The position numbers were made by a program, and so were the translations under genes. From Hermodice carunculata (lineage: Eukaryota; Annelida; Polychaeta; Eunicida; Amphinomidae), in the NCBI GenBank assembly GCA_964020975.1, contig OZ026616.1, positions 80,882,474 through 80,946,473 on the forward strand: a DNA stretch of 64,000 bases, written 5' to 3'. The notes under the pieces are model-generated. The model was not told where the DNA came from, ran no database searches, and saw only the letters and a program-made list of their open reading frames with translations. Position 1 is the stretch's first letter. Every line of letters starts with the position of its first letter. Shown one piece after another: positions 37,500-47,209 of the stretch.

Positions 37500-38500
37500 G
37501 AGATGAAGTTGGATTATTACTTTTTGGGCAGATGGATGTGCTCTTAATTTTCTTTGTGTTTCCAATGCTGCGTGCTGTATGTCCTATGTGTTCCTTCGTT
37601 TTGTCAGCTAATGCACTCCCTTTCTTTGTGAACCTTAATTGACAATATATCAGAATACTGATTCCTATTATATCAAAATACCAACTCCTATTCACATTTG
37701 CTCAAGGACCAATAAAACCACCTGAACTTTCATCTAGGTTCACATTATATCTAGTTCTTGTTCCGCTGTTTGGAAATGGCCCCATCTTCACAGGATAGAC
37801 TTCTGCTAATTGATGGATGGGCGATGGATGGTAGGTCAAAAATTAACTGAAACAGCAGACAGTTAATTCTATATAACGGTAAAAAACCTGGAAATAGCCA
37901 TGGCAAAGGTCAAAATTTTGGTGTTTTTTTCATGGAAGTGTAATTTTGCATCCTTACACTGCCAGTAAAGTCCCAAGAGTTTTTTAATGTGGGTTTTGTT
38001 TCGTATATACATGGCAATAATGTCAGGCTTCGGTCATGAATGTACAACTACCTATTGACATGAAACGTATACCAAAAACTACTTCTGGGGAAGAATCCTG
38101 CAGTCAAGTGATGCCAGATCAATGTGCAGTCGTTGTTATCATTAATCCAACTTTGCTTGCCCATGGAAAATTAACTCTTTATCCCTTGAATTAGGATAAA
38201 CACATAAACTGGAACAAACACATATATAGTATAGGTTGCAAGTTATCTTGAACAGTTGAGATTATGAATATATTTACAATTCATTGGTACATCTGCAACT
38301 GTGGAATTCTTCCTTGGAATGGTTCCACAGTTTTAACATTTGACATGATTTTTGCAACGAATCATGGGCCAAGACCAGACATGGCAGCCTTGTTTACTTT
38401 TACTCAGCTATAGGTAAACAATTGAGGTGGTGTTGTTGTGGATACTTGATTTTTAACATATTTTTTCAATTTGGGTAGGCCTATATATACACTTTATGAC
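37500..38500. other. Unique stretch
   Basis: AACTCTTTATCCCTTGAATTAGG at 38172 is an isolated MITE-A end. No gene. Confidence 0.5.
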
Positions 38501-39154
38501 AATAAGACTCTAAGGCTTTTTTTTTTTTACTTCTTCTCTAGAACCATCACTCAGATTAAGCTGAAACTTGCTGGATATGCTCCTTGTGAAAGGGTCCAAC
38601 AAACTTGTTCACAATGTGGCACTACTGTGGATTCTTTATTTTTTAACGATTTTTTTCAATTCGGTACGTATCGGTAAGTGCACCTTTCCTATTGATTACT
38701 ATATAAGTCAATGGGCATTCTAAAGCTAGTTTACATTTTTGACTTCTTCTCCAAATCTGTCAGTCAGATTGACTTCAAAGTTGGTAGCAATGTATCTTGG
38801 GTGGGTCTCTACCAAGTTTATTCAAATGGTCATGCTTCAGTGATTTTGGATTTTTTATAATTTTTTTGGGTTCTTTTTGGGGGCAAATCTCAAAAAATGT
38901 TCTCCAAAACCATTCGCCCAATTGCGTTGATATCACATAGGAACACTCCTAGGGACTCCCAGTTCTTAATTTTTTCACTATGTGACACAGCACTTTTTTC
39001 TGTTTTTTAATGATTTTTGTGTGTTTTTGGTATTTTTGACTTCTTCTCCAGAACCATCACCCAGACTAAGCTGAAATTTTGTGGATATGTTCCTTGTGAA
39101 AGGATCAAATGAAGTTGTTCACTAGGTGGCAATGCTGTGGATTCCTGATTTTTA

Positions 39155-39182
39155 CCTCAGCTGACTTGTCAGTCAGCTGAGG
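39155..39182. repeat. Hairpin at the left end of the inserted HINE-like copy
   Basis: CCTCAGCTGACT, loop TGTC, AGTCAGCTGAGG: a perfect 12-bp stem right after TTTTTA and right before the (CCGT)n tract. Confidence 0.85.
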
Positions 39183-39194
39183 TTTTTTGAGGGT

Positions 39195-39262
39195 CCGTCG
39201 TCCGTCCGCCGTCCGTCCGTCCGTCGTCCGTCCGTCCGTCGTCCGTCCGTCCGTCCGTCGTC
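39195..39262 (+). repeat. (CCGT)n microsatellite
   Basis: Runs of GTCCGTCC broken by GTCGTCC. The reverse complement is (ACGG)n, a microsatellite known in pearl elements. Confidence 0.9.
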
Positions 39263-39981
39263 CACAATTCACATTTTCGACTTCTTCTCAAAAACGGTCG
39301 GCTAGATTCACTTCAAACTTGGTGGAGATGTGCCTCGGGTGGGTCTCTACTAAGTTTGTTCAAATGGTCACGGTCCAGTGATTTTTGGATTTTTAATGAA
39401 TTTTTTTGTTCTTTTTTGGGTAAATCTTAAAAAATCTTCTTCTCCGAAATCGCTCACCCAATTGCTTTGATATCACACAGGAACACTCCCTAGGAGTTGT
39501 AGTTCTTAATTTGTTCACCAGGTGGCGCTGCAATTTTTTCCTAATTTTTTATGAATTTTTGTGTGTTGTAGCTATTTTCGACTTCTTCTCCAGAACGGTC
39601 ACTCAGATTAAGCTGAAACTTGGTGGATGTGTTCCTTGTAGAAGGGTCAAACAAAGTTGTACACTATGTGGGAATGCTGTGGATTCCTGATTTTTAACGA
39701 TTTTTTCAATTCTGGTACTTGTCGGTCAATGCAGCTTTCCTATTGATTACTATGGAAGTCAATGGACATTCTAATGGTAATTCACATTTTTGACTTCTTT
39801 TCCAAAACCGTCATCCAGATTAACTTCAAACTTGGTGGGGATGTACCTTGGGTGGGTTTCTACCAATTTGTTCAAATGTTCATGCTCCAGTGATTTTTTG
39901 ATTTTTAATTAATTTTTTTGTTCTTTTTTTTGGACAAATCTTAAAAGACCTTGTAAGTCAATGGGCATTCTAATGCTAATT

Positions 39982-40580
39982 CACAGGACAACTGACACGA
40001 AATTTACTGTTTACTTGATAACTTGAGATCTGTTTTGAGTTAGCTACACATGTTAATTATTCTGTATGAAGGTCATGCTGAGACAGTACATGAATGACCT
40101 TGACCTCGTTTGTGGGGTCACAGTGCACCATACATGAATTTTACTGTTCATTATAACTTGAGAACTACTTGAACTTTGATGTTGCACATGTAAGTGTTCT
40201 TCTATAAAGGTCAGACTTACTCAGAACATGGTGACCTTGATCCTTTCCCAAGTTCATAGAGCTGCAAGTGTGATGAATGTCACAGGACAACTGACACGAA
40301 ATTTACTGTTTACTTGATAACTTGAGATCTGTTTTGAGTTAGCTACACATGTTAATTATTCTGTATGAAGGTCATGCTGAGACAGTACATGAATGACCTT
40401 GACCTCATTTGTGGGGTCACAGTGCAACATACATGAATTTTACTCTTCATTATAACTTGAGAACTACTTGAACTTTGATGTTGCACATGTAAGTGTTCTT
40501 CTATAAAGGTCAGACTTACTCAGAACATGGTGACCTTGATCCTTTCCCAAGTTCATAGAGCTGCAAGTGTGATGAATGTC
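39982..40580 (+). repeat. Recent 299-bp tandem duplication
   Basis: CACAGGACAACTGACACG begins both copies (39982 and 40281). I count three differences between the copies (CTCGTT/CTCATT, GCACCAT/GCAACAT, CTGTTC/CTCTTC), about 99% identity. Both lie inside the inserted HINE-like copy. Confidence 0.93.
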
Positions 40581-40584
40581 AAGA

Positions 40585-40623
40585 TCAGCTGAGGCACGGG
40601 CTGTTCACACAGCCCTCTTGTTT
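40585..40623. repeat. Right end of the inserted HINE-like copy
   Basis: GATCAGCTGAGGCAC followed by the hairpin GGGCTGT-TCAC-ACAGCCC and CTCTTGTTT. After it, type A sequence resumes (ATGATTTTTTCAATT). Confidence 0.75.
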
Positions 40624-40984
40624 ATGATTTTTTCAATTAGGCCACTTATTGGTAAATGCACCTTTCCTATTGATTACTACATATATGTAAGTCAATGGGC
40701 ATTCTAATGCTAATTCCCATTTTTGACTTCTTCCTCTGAAACCGTCATCCAGATTGACTTCAAACATGGTAGTAATGTACCTTGGGCGGGTTTCTACCAT
40801 GTTTTTCAAAAGGTCATGCTTCAGTGATTTTTGGATTTTTTATGATTTTTTTGGGGGGGGGGGGGGGCAAATCTTAAAAATCTTCTTCTCCGAACCCGCT
40901 CACTCGATTGCTTTGATATCACACAGGAACACTCCTAGGGTCTCTTGGTTATTAATTTGTTCACAAGGTGGCACTGCAAGTTTT

Positions 40985-41164
40985 AGCTCTGCTGACTTGC
41001 TAGTCAGGCTGTGCTTTTAGGAGGTTCAGTTGTCTATCTTAGAAATACTTCCAAATGTCTTATGCATTCAGCTAAGACTCAACACAGGTCTATTGAGTTG
41101 CAACCTAGATTTTGTGGGACAAGCTTAGGTCAGCTGAGCATGGGCTGTTCACGCAACCCTCTAG
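40985..41164. mobile_element. Short deletion derivative of the same element
   Basis: Starts with a worn version of the left hairpin (CTGCTGACT-TGCT-AGTCAGGC) and ends GGTCAGCTGAGCATGGGCTG, TTCACGCAACCCTCTAG. It has both ends but no tandem units or microsatellite. The CTAG end followed by T matches a Helitron-type 3' end. Confidence 0.55.
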
Positions 41165-41650
41165 TTGTTAACTGCAATAAATGACTAAGTTGTGTTTATA
41201 TTTAACCACAATAAAGGATTTTCTCAGGTTGTCATGCACATATTTTACTCCAGTAAGTGACTTTCTAAGGTTGCCATATATTTATTTTACTGCACTAAAT
41301 GACTTTCTAGAGTTGCCATGACAACCACTGTTGAGTATTCATATATGTAGACCCAACTTGTAGATATCCTTGTATGAGTCTGCAGATATGCAGACTCTGA
41401 AATGAAAGAGTCAATGAAAAGAAGTCACTGAAATAAAAAGAAGTTCCAAAATAAACAGAAGTTACAAGAAACAAGACATTTTATGAGTCAACACTTTCAC
41501 AGTGAGAAAATTATATGAAATTTTACTTGCTTGAACTCATCTATAATACATGGGTTCAAATAATACATATTCAGTCAAATGCACCTTTGATTTCTAACAC
41601 CAAGGACAAAGTACTGACGTAGGTGTTAAAATACTGTATTGGTCATTGTT
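41165..41650. other. Unique stretch with a loose 55-bp repeat
   Basis: AAATGACTAAGTTG, GTGACTTTCTAAGGTTGCC and AAATGACTTTCTAGAGTTGCC recur between 41175 and 41325. No gene. Confidence 0.5.
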
Positions 41651-41654
41651 ATGG

Positions 41655-41873
41655 TAGTTTTACAAAATGTCAACTAAGAACATCCAAAAGTTCAGTATAT
41701 TCATGGAAAGCCATTGACATGGAGCATGCTGTTGCGACATGTCACATCTACAACATTTGCTCAACAAGCATTGCTTTCCATTAATCAAAAAATTATCTGT
41801 TAATAGGTGAATACATTGAAGCTGACGGCATTTGACACCCAGATTGCCTTTGGGCATTATGAGCAGGAAAGGG
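41655..41873 (+). mobile_element. MITE-C/A-like copy, worn
   Basis: CATGGAAAGCCATTGACATG, CAACAAGCATTGCTTTCC, TGAAGCTGACGGCATTTGAC, end GAGCAGGAAAGGG. It matches 46274-46505 near the right end. The right boundary is the TTA at 41874 shared with MITE-B copy 10. Confidence 0.6.
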
Positions 41874-41877
41874 TTAC

Positions 41878-42119
41878 TCTCCCAGTGCGGACTGCAATTC
41901 AAGTCGAACTACTTGAAATGAACTGCTCTGAATTATATTAAGGGTGCAAGCTTCATGTTCCTCATAAAAAGACATTTCATTCAAGTACCAGCATGCCTGT
42001 AGTCACATAGAACATAACAGTCCAGGTCAACAGCTTTCATTGGTGCACTTTGGCTGCATTGCACCCAAAGGGTACTGAGGAAAGCTGTTGACTAAGTCCA
42101 AAATATGGCACTGAAAGAG
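41878..42119 (-). mobile_element. MITE-B copy 10
   Basis: CTCTCCCAGTGCGGACTGC left, ATATGGCACTGAAAGAG right, TTAA at 42120-42123; the left flank reads TTAC. Stem TTGGTGCACTTTGG faces CCAAAGGGTACTGAGG. Abuts the preceding element. Confidence 0.85.
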
Positions 42120-42123
42120 TTAA

Positions 42124-42904
42124 TACTCTGTAACCTTCATTGAGGTTATTTTTAGTGCAGAAACTTGCTGGGTTTGCAAAAAAGAGAGATAGAGAGTCAA
42201 ACTGTGTTGGTGGAAGTCGTTCATTATTAATATAATATAGAAATTGCAGGTGTCTTTATCTGCTAGTCTGGTATTGTTAGCTGAGTACCCTACCAAGTGC
42301 TAATTGCCAATTTAATAATGTTACATATGCTACTACAGTTTCCAGTGTATTTTCTTTACTGTGGTGGCACCCCAAACAAAGAAGTTTGTCCTAGGCATTT
42401 CACGCCACTTCAATGTCAGCCCAGACAAGACATCCAATTTAAGTCACGAGTCCATTCAAGTCTTCTATTATCAAACTGTACACGCCATGCTATTAGTTTT
42501 AACCATGCAAAATCTAGCCGTAGTCATTATGTTTGGACCATAGTTCTTTGACAGTAACTGTATTGAGAACAAAAGTATCTCAGGTAATGCTATCAGACCT
42601 ACTCTGCTTTCTCAGAAAGTCAGGTGTCCAAAGGTCGTGTTACTCATAAACATTAGGTTGCCTCGCTAGACAGATCATGTTGTGACCATTAGGACTGAAG
42701 TCGCACTTGTCTCTTGACACTCCTAGCACAGCACATCACCAAGCCCCAATTCCCAAAGAAGTAACATACCTTCTCCTCATCCACAAGGAAGTCACCTAAT
42801 ATATGCGTTAATTGTCTATTGGAGACACCTTCACATGCCAGCTATTGCTTTTCGTCAAGCACAGTAATAGTACCACGGGTGTTGTCTGCTAAACATACTA
42901 ATCT
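42124..42904. other. Unique stretch
   Basis: No gene or element recognised. Confidence 0.5.
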
Positions 42905-42907
42905 TTG

Positions 42908-43868
42908 CATTTTCTGCACTCAACTTGGTCTGCCCTAAACAGACCAATATCCGTGTTTTCTGCACTCCACTTGGTCTGCCCTAAACAGACCAATGTCAGT
43001 GTTTTCTGCACTCCACTTGGTCTACCCTAAACAGACCGATCTCCGAGTTTTTCTGCACTCCGCTTGGTCTGCCCTAAAAAGACCAATCTTTGCATTTTCT
43101 GCACTCCACTTAGTCTGTTCTAAACCGACCAATCATCATGTTTTCTGCACTGTACTTGGTCTGCCCAGAACAGACCATCTGCATGTTTTCTGCACTCCAC
43201 TTGGTCTGCCCGAAACAGACCGATCTCCATGTTTTCTGCACTCCACTAGGTCTGTCCTAAACAGACCAATCTCTGTGTTTTCTTCACTCCACTTGGTCCG
43301 CCTTAAACAGACCGATCTTGTTTTTTATGCACTCCACTTGGTCTTGCCCTAAACAGACCAATGTCAGTGTTTTCTGCACTCCACTTGGTCTACCCTAAAC
43401 AGACCAATCTCCGAGTTTTTCTGAACTCCGCTTGGTCTGCCCTAAACACACCAATCTCTGTGTTTTCTGCACTCCACTTGGTCTGTCCTAAACAGACCAA
43501 TCTCCAAGATTTTTGCACTGTATTTGGTCTACCCTAAACACACCAATCTCTGTGTTTTCTTCACTCCACTTGGTCCGCCTTAAACAGACCAATCTCCATG
43601 TTTTCTGCACTCCACTTGGTCTGCCCTAAACAGACCAATGTCAGTGTTTTCTGCACTCCACTTGGTCTACCCTAAACAGACCAATCTCCAAGTTTTTCTG
43701 CACCCCACTTGGTCTGCCCTAAACAGACCAGTCATCATGTTTTCTGCACTGTACTTGGTCTGCCCAGAACAGACCATCTGCATGTTTTCTGCAGGTTTTT
43801 TTGCACTGTACTTGGTCAGCCCTAAACAGACCAATCTTCGTGTTTTCTGCACTCCGTTTGGTCTGCCA
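42908..43868. repeat. ~45-bp satellite with a hairpin in each unit
   Basis: About 21 units of TTTTCTGCACTCCACTTGG then TCTGCCCTAAACAGACCAAT. Each contains TTGGTCTG-CCCTAAA-CAGACCAA, an 8-bp stem. Higher-order blocks recur: GACCAATGTCAGTG at about 42990, 43366 and 43636, and GACCATCTGCATG at about 43175 and 43774. Long open frames are an effect of the period. Confidence 0.92.
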
Positions 43869-43869
43869 C

Positions 43870-44250
43870 TGAGTCAGATGATTATTGTTTTGGCACATAA
43901 AAGTGACCTAATTTCTGATCGGGCTACTTTGGCTACCATAGTAACAGACTGAAGTGCAACAAGGCATCTATACTGCACTTGCCCAGGGCGATAATGGTTC
44001 TGATTGGTCTATCATTCCATGAGAATGGATACAGTATAGTTCAATTATCTTCACCATATGTAAAATCTTGTAGTGCTGGGGGGGGGGGGGGAAGCAGAGC
44101 AAGCATAGTACGGAAAGTACGGAGCTTGGTCTGCACAGCAGGCAAATGTTGATGGAGTTGCTAATAAACCTTTTCAAAGATAACCACAACAAAAGCACTC
44201 CTTCAAACTGTAATAATGATTCCAGATTCATATTCCCAGTAAAAAACCTT
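43870..44250. other. Unique stretch
   Basis: Holds a G tract at about 44079-44091. No gene. Confidence 0.5.
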
Positions 44251-44258
44251 TCATTTAA

Positions 44259-44500
44259 TTCTTTCAGTGCCAAATTTTGGACCGAATCAACAGCTTTCCT
44301 TGACATGCTCTGGATGCAGTGCCAAAAGTGTGCCCAGGAAAGCTGTTGACCTGGACTGTTATCTTCTATGTCACTATAAGCCTGGGGGCACTTGAATGGA
44401 AGGTTCTTTTATGAGGAACATGAATCTAGCATCCATATTGTAATTCCAAGCGGATCTCTTTAAAAAGTTTAACTTTGGTTGCAATTGACACTGAACGAGT
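44259..44500 (+). mobile_element. MITE-B copy 11
   Basis: TTAA at 44255-44258; TTCTTTCAGTGCCAAATTTTGG left, AATTGACACTGAACGAG right, right TTAA lost. CTTTCCTTGACATGCTC is the left cassette arm; CCCAGGAAAGCTGTTGACC the right. Confidence 0.85.
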
Positions 44501-44540
44501 TGTACAAATATGTCTGTAGTTTCAGTGAAAACAAAATAAT

Positions 44541-44645
44541 GGCTGAGGTCAACAGCTTTCCTTGACGTGCTTTGGGTGCATTGTGCTTAATGTACTCAAA
44601 CGAAAGCTGTTGCTTCAGGATCCAACTTAGCGCTAAAAGGGTCAA
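44541..44645 (-). mobile_element. MITE-B fragment, cassette half
   Basis: GAGGTCAACAGCTTTCCTTG, CGTGCTTTGGGTGC, AAGCTGTTGCTTCAGG, end TTAGCGCTAAAAGGGTC. Confidence 0.65.
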
Positions 44646-44649
44646 GGTG

Positions 44650-45800
44650 ATCTGTTACCTGATCTGCAACATGGAAGTTTGTAACATCCATAAATACATG
44701 TGTAGCCTGCCCTTTGCACATGGCTTTCTTTTCGGGACATCAGCCTTGTGGCAATAGAGAACTCAGAAGCAAATTCTATAAACAGAATAGAAAGGTTACT
44801 CATCTTTCTTAGTTGTCGTGTTACAGAAATACTCCACTTTTGAGATCCAGTTACTGGCTCTGGCCACCTCAGCACTGTAATCATGCACATAACTGATTTC
44901 ATAGTTATGGTGTGCCTTTGTTGCCAAGTTAGGTCAAGCTATCTGGACTCGCGTTAAATAATTCAGGGAGGGATCCTGTTGAAAGTAACTCCAAGCATCC
45001 ATGCATAATTCTGCAAATTCATGAATTTCTGTGAACCAGCAGAACAGCCTGCCACCTTACAATTGTATGGAGGTATAATAAACTGAAGATGTTGCCAAAA
45101 TAAGGTAGTTTTGAACATGTGCTTATGGTGTGATATTCCCATTCACTACCCACTTGCTGCCCTACCTCTGGCAAAGTACAACGAAGTATCATTGTGCAAA
45201 CATGATGGCAATTATGAGCCACTGGATTTCCATAGATTTTCTTGTTTATGTACAGAGGATCAAATTACGTGTATGAGAAACATGGAAGCAGATGCAGCGC
45301 TACCTGTTGAGCAAACCTAGGTTTGACACAGTATAATGCAACCTAACCATATGCTTATTGCAGATCATTCATCATCTTGGCTAGCATGGTTCCTGTGTCT
45401 GCTGTCATATATAATGACTGCACTGAGAAGGGTATCAGTTTATAATTATAGTTAATTTCTGGACATACATGTAGGTCTAAAGACCTCTGTGTCCATATCC
45501 AATTACACAGTTCATTAAGTTTTTTGGGTTTTCAAATTGCACAATTATGTCACTGATTTTACTTGGGGGGCAGTGCATGGTAATCATATTTGATATTGAT
45601 TTTTTCCAGGCTTTGTCTTCAAACTTTGCTGAATTGACCATGCTTTTAGTTAAACTATTCCACACACTAACTATCAGTTTCCGACATATTTGTTCATTTT
45701 CAGCTTTTGAGATATTCACATGTATGTTGTCTGTCACATGTCAACATTTGCAAGTATTATCTCCAATACATGTATAACCTTTAGATCTTGATTGCAGATA
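44650..45800. other. Unique stretch
   Basis: Over 1 kb with no recognised element. An open frame of about 86 codons on the minus strand (45477-45737) has no recognisable motif. Confidence 0.5.
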
Positions 45801-45810
45801 CAATGTAATA

Positions 45811-45990
45811 CAGTGAAACCTGTTTTGAAAGACCACCCCTAGGACAGGCTAAAAAGTGGTCACATAAGGCAGGTGGTCTCTCAATGGAGGTGCAATAACA
45901 TGCGAAAGATAGCAAAATGAACTTTGAACATATGGTCTTAAAAGGCAGGCGGTCTTTCATTATTATGGTCTCTCAGAACAGGTTTCACTC
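45811..45990. mobile_element. MITE-F copy, complete
   Basis: TA at 45809-45810 and 45991-45992; CAGTGAAACCTGTTTTGAAAG left, CAGAACAGGTTTCACTC right. Closest partner is 35253-35432. Confidence 0.85.
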
Positions 45991-46273
45991 TAGTTATCTG
46001 CACCGAAATGGCCATTTCACATGGACATATCTCCAAAACCTACTTCTATGATTTTAATCAAATGAAATATATCAGGACTTTTCAAAGAAATGATCTGCTC
46101 TTTCTTAAACATATTGCAAGAATGAAAAGTACTTCAAACTTTACCATTTTCAGAGAGGGGCTTGTAGTACAGACAGATTCTGCATAGCCGTGAGATCAAT
46201 TGAGTATATAGGTTTATCATGTTAGGAATGCATACGTCTGTGATGTTTAGTCTGGAAGTAAAGTCACTTTGCC

Positions 46274-46500
46274 CATTTGAATATTACCTCAGGACTGAGT
46301 CAGCTTCTTTCCTTGGCAAGTTCTGGGCACAATTCACAAAGAACTTGCCTAAGACAGCTGTTGACCTAGCACATCTGATTCTGAGAAACATTTCACTCAA
46401 ACTGTGTACAAAAATTTGATGGAACATTTTTAACAAAAATGGGTAAGCAGAGGACATTTGTTACATCTGGGCATTTCAAGGCACTTTGAGCAGGGGAGGG
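46274..46500 (+). mobile_element. MITE-C/A-like copy, worn
   Basis: ACTGAGTCAGCTTCTTTCC, CTTGGCAAGTTCTGGGCAC facing AAGAACTTGCCTAAG, GCTGTTGACC, then AAGCAGAGGACATTTG and an end GAGCAGGGGAGGG. The inner hairpin word differs from other copies but still pairs. Confidence 0.65.
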
Positions 46501-46588
46501 TTCATTGTATATAAAATCATGCTCCGGCTGCCTCTGAGGTGAGGAAATGACAAAACCAGTGAGCAAAGCATTTATCGTGTATCACATA

Positions 46589-46761
46589 CTGTGAAACCTG
46601 ATTTTAATGACACTCAAACATTCAACATATTCATGGAAGGACAGAAGTATTGAAGAACATAAAGTTTATTTTCTGTGTTGATTCATTTATCTGATGTATC
46701 CAGTTATCTGACACCTTTTTATGGGAACAGAAGGTGTCATTATAATGAGTTTTCACTGTGG
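46589..46761. mobile_element. MITE-G copy 2, TA-flanked
   Basis: CTGTGAAACCTGATTTTAATG left; AAGGTGTCATTATAATGAG, TTTTCACTGTGG right; TA at 46587-46588 and 46762-46763. Confidence 0.7.
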
Positions 46762-46824
46762 TATGTTTTCAGTGGAGTTCTCAGGAAGGACAACTGACAT
46801 GCCCAGTAAGATGCTTACCAAAAT

Positions 46825-47000
46825 AAGGAGGTGGCTGAGTTAGCTGACTGACTGGCCAGGTGGTACACATACCATGTTTAACAATGGATCTCAATCCATA
46901 CCACTAACATTTTACCTGGAATTATTAAGGCGATATATACCCATTTCAGCTAGGCGACTGGTGCCAAAGGTTGCAGGTTCGAGTCCTGCTCGTTCCGAAC
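46825..47000 (+). mobile_element. tRNA-derived SINE-like promoter, split by an insert
   Basis: GGAGGTGGCTGAGTTAGCTG (46828-46847) looks like a polymerase III A box of a serine/leucine-type tRNA, and GGTTCGAGTCC (46976-46986) is an exact B box followed by TGCTCGTTCC. The boxes are about 130 bp apart instead of 30-60. The gap holds ACAATGGATCTCAATCC, a word recurring right after the B box (47022), so the spacer seems inserted or duplicated. Not a functional tRNA. Confidence 0.5.
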
Positions 47001-47049
47001 ATAAAATATATACACCAGCTCTAACAATGGATCTCATGTTATGCCAGAA

Positions 47050-47205
47050 ACGTTTTAAATAGAATTATTATGGGAAGTGTATTTTATTCAATTCCCCACA
47101 AAAGACCTGGAATTACGATGGGAAATGTATTTATTTGAATTTTCATAAAAGACCTGGAATTATTATGGAAGGTGTATATTATTCAAATTCCCACAAAAGA
47201 CCTTT
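47050..47205 (+). repeat. ~50-bp repeat, three units
   Basis: GAATTATTATGGGAAGTG ... CCCACAAAAGACC, three times with variants. The words GGAATTATTAAGG at 46919 are a fourth, upstream trace. Confidence 0.75.
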
Positions 47206-47209
47206 CTTT

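Larger units (their letters stand above)
38525..41164. mobile_element. HINE/pearl-like composite: A-B-C tandem units with nested copies
   Basis: Three unit types repeat in order. Type A (CTTCTTCTCCAGAACCATCA ... GTGGATTCCTGATTTTTAAC) starts at about 38529, 39039 and 39579. Type B (CAGATTGACTTCAAACTTGG ... CAAATGGTCATGC) starts at about 38742, 39279, 39792 and 40727. Type C (CCAATTGCTTTGATATCACA ... AGGAACACTCCTAGG) starts at about 38900, 39440 and 40890. Steps are about 510-540 bp. A hairpin, a (CCGT)n tract and a second hairpin near a CTAG-like end mark inserted copies. The layout resembles bivalve pearl/Helentron-associated elements; no Rep/helicase is present. Confidence 0.6.

Noticed and set aside
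39187-39381. Short plus-strand frame starting in the CCGT tract
   Set aside because: Created by the microsatellite; downstream part is a repeat unit with stops in other copies.
42993-43352. Plus-strand frame with FSALHLV repeats
   Set aside because: The 45-bp satellite, a multiple of three, keeps the frame open; unit-length variants break it repeatedly along the array.
42908-43868. CRISPR-like array
   Set aside because: Units are contiguous satellite monomers without unique spacers; the window is animal DNA.
45477-45737. 86-codon minus-strand frame
   Set aside because: No recognisable motif, no splice context; length is within what AT-rich DNA gives by chance in 64 kb.
46940-46990. Possible functional tRNA gene (exact B box)
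   Set aside because: No acceptor-stem pairing, and the A box is about 130 bp away, so it cannot fold as a tRNA.
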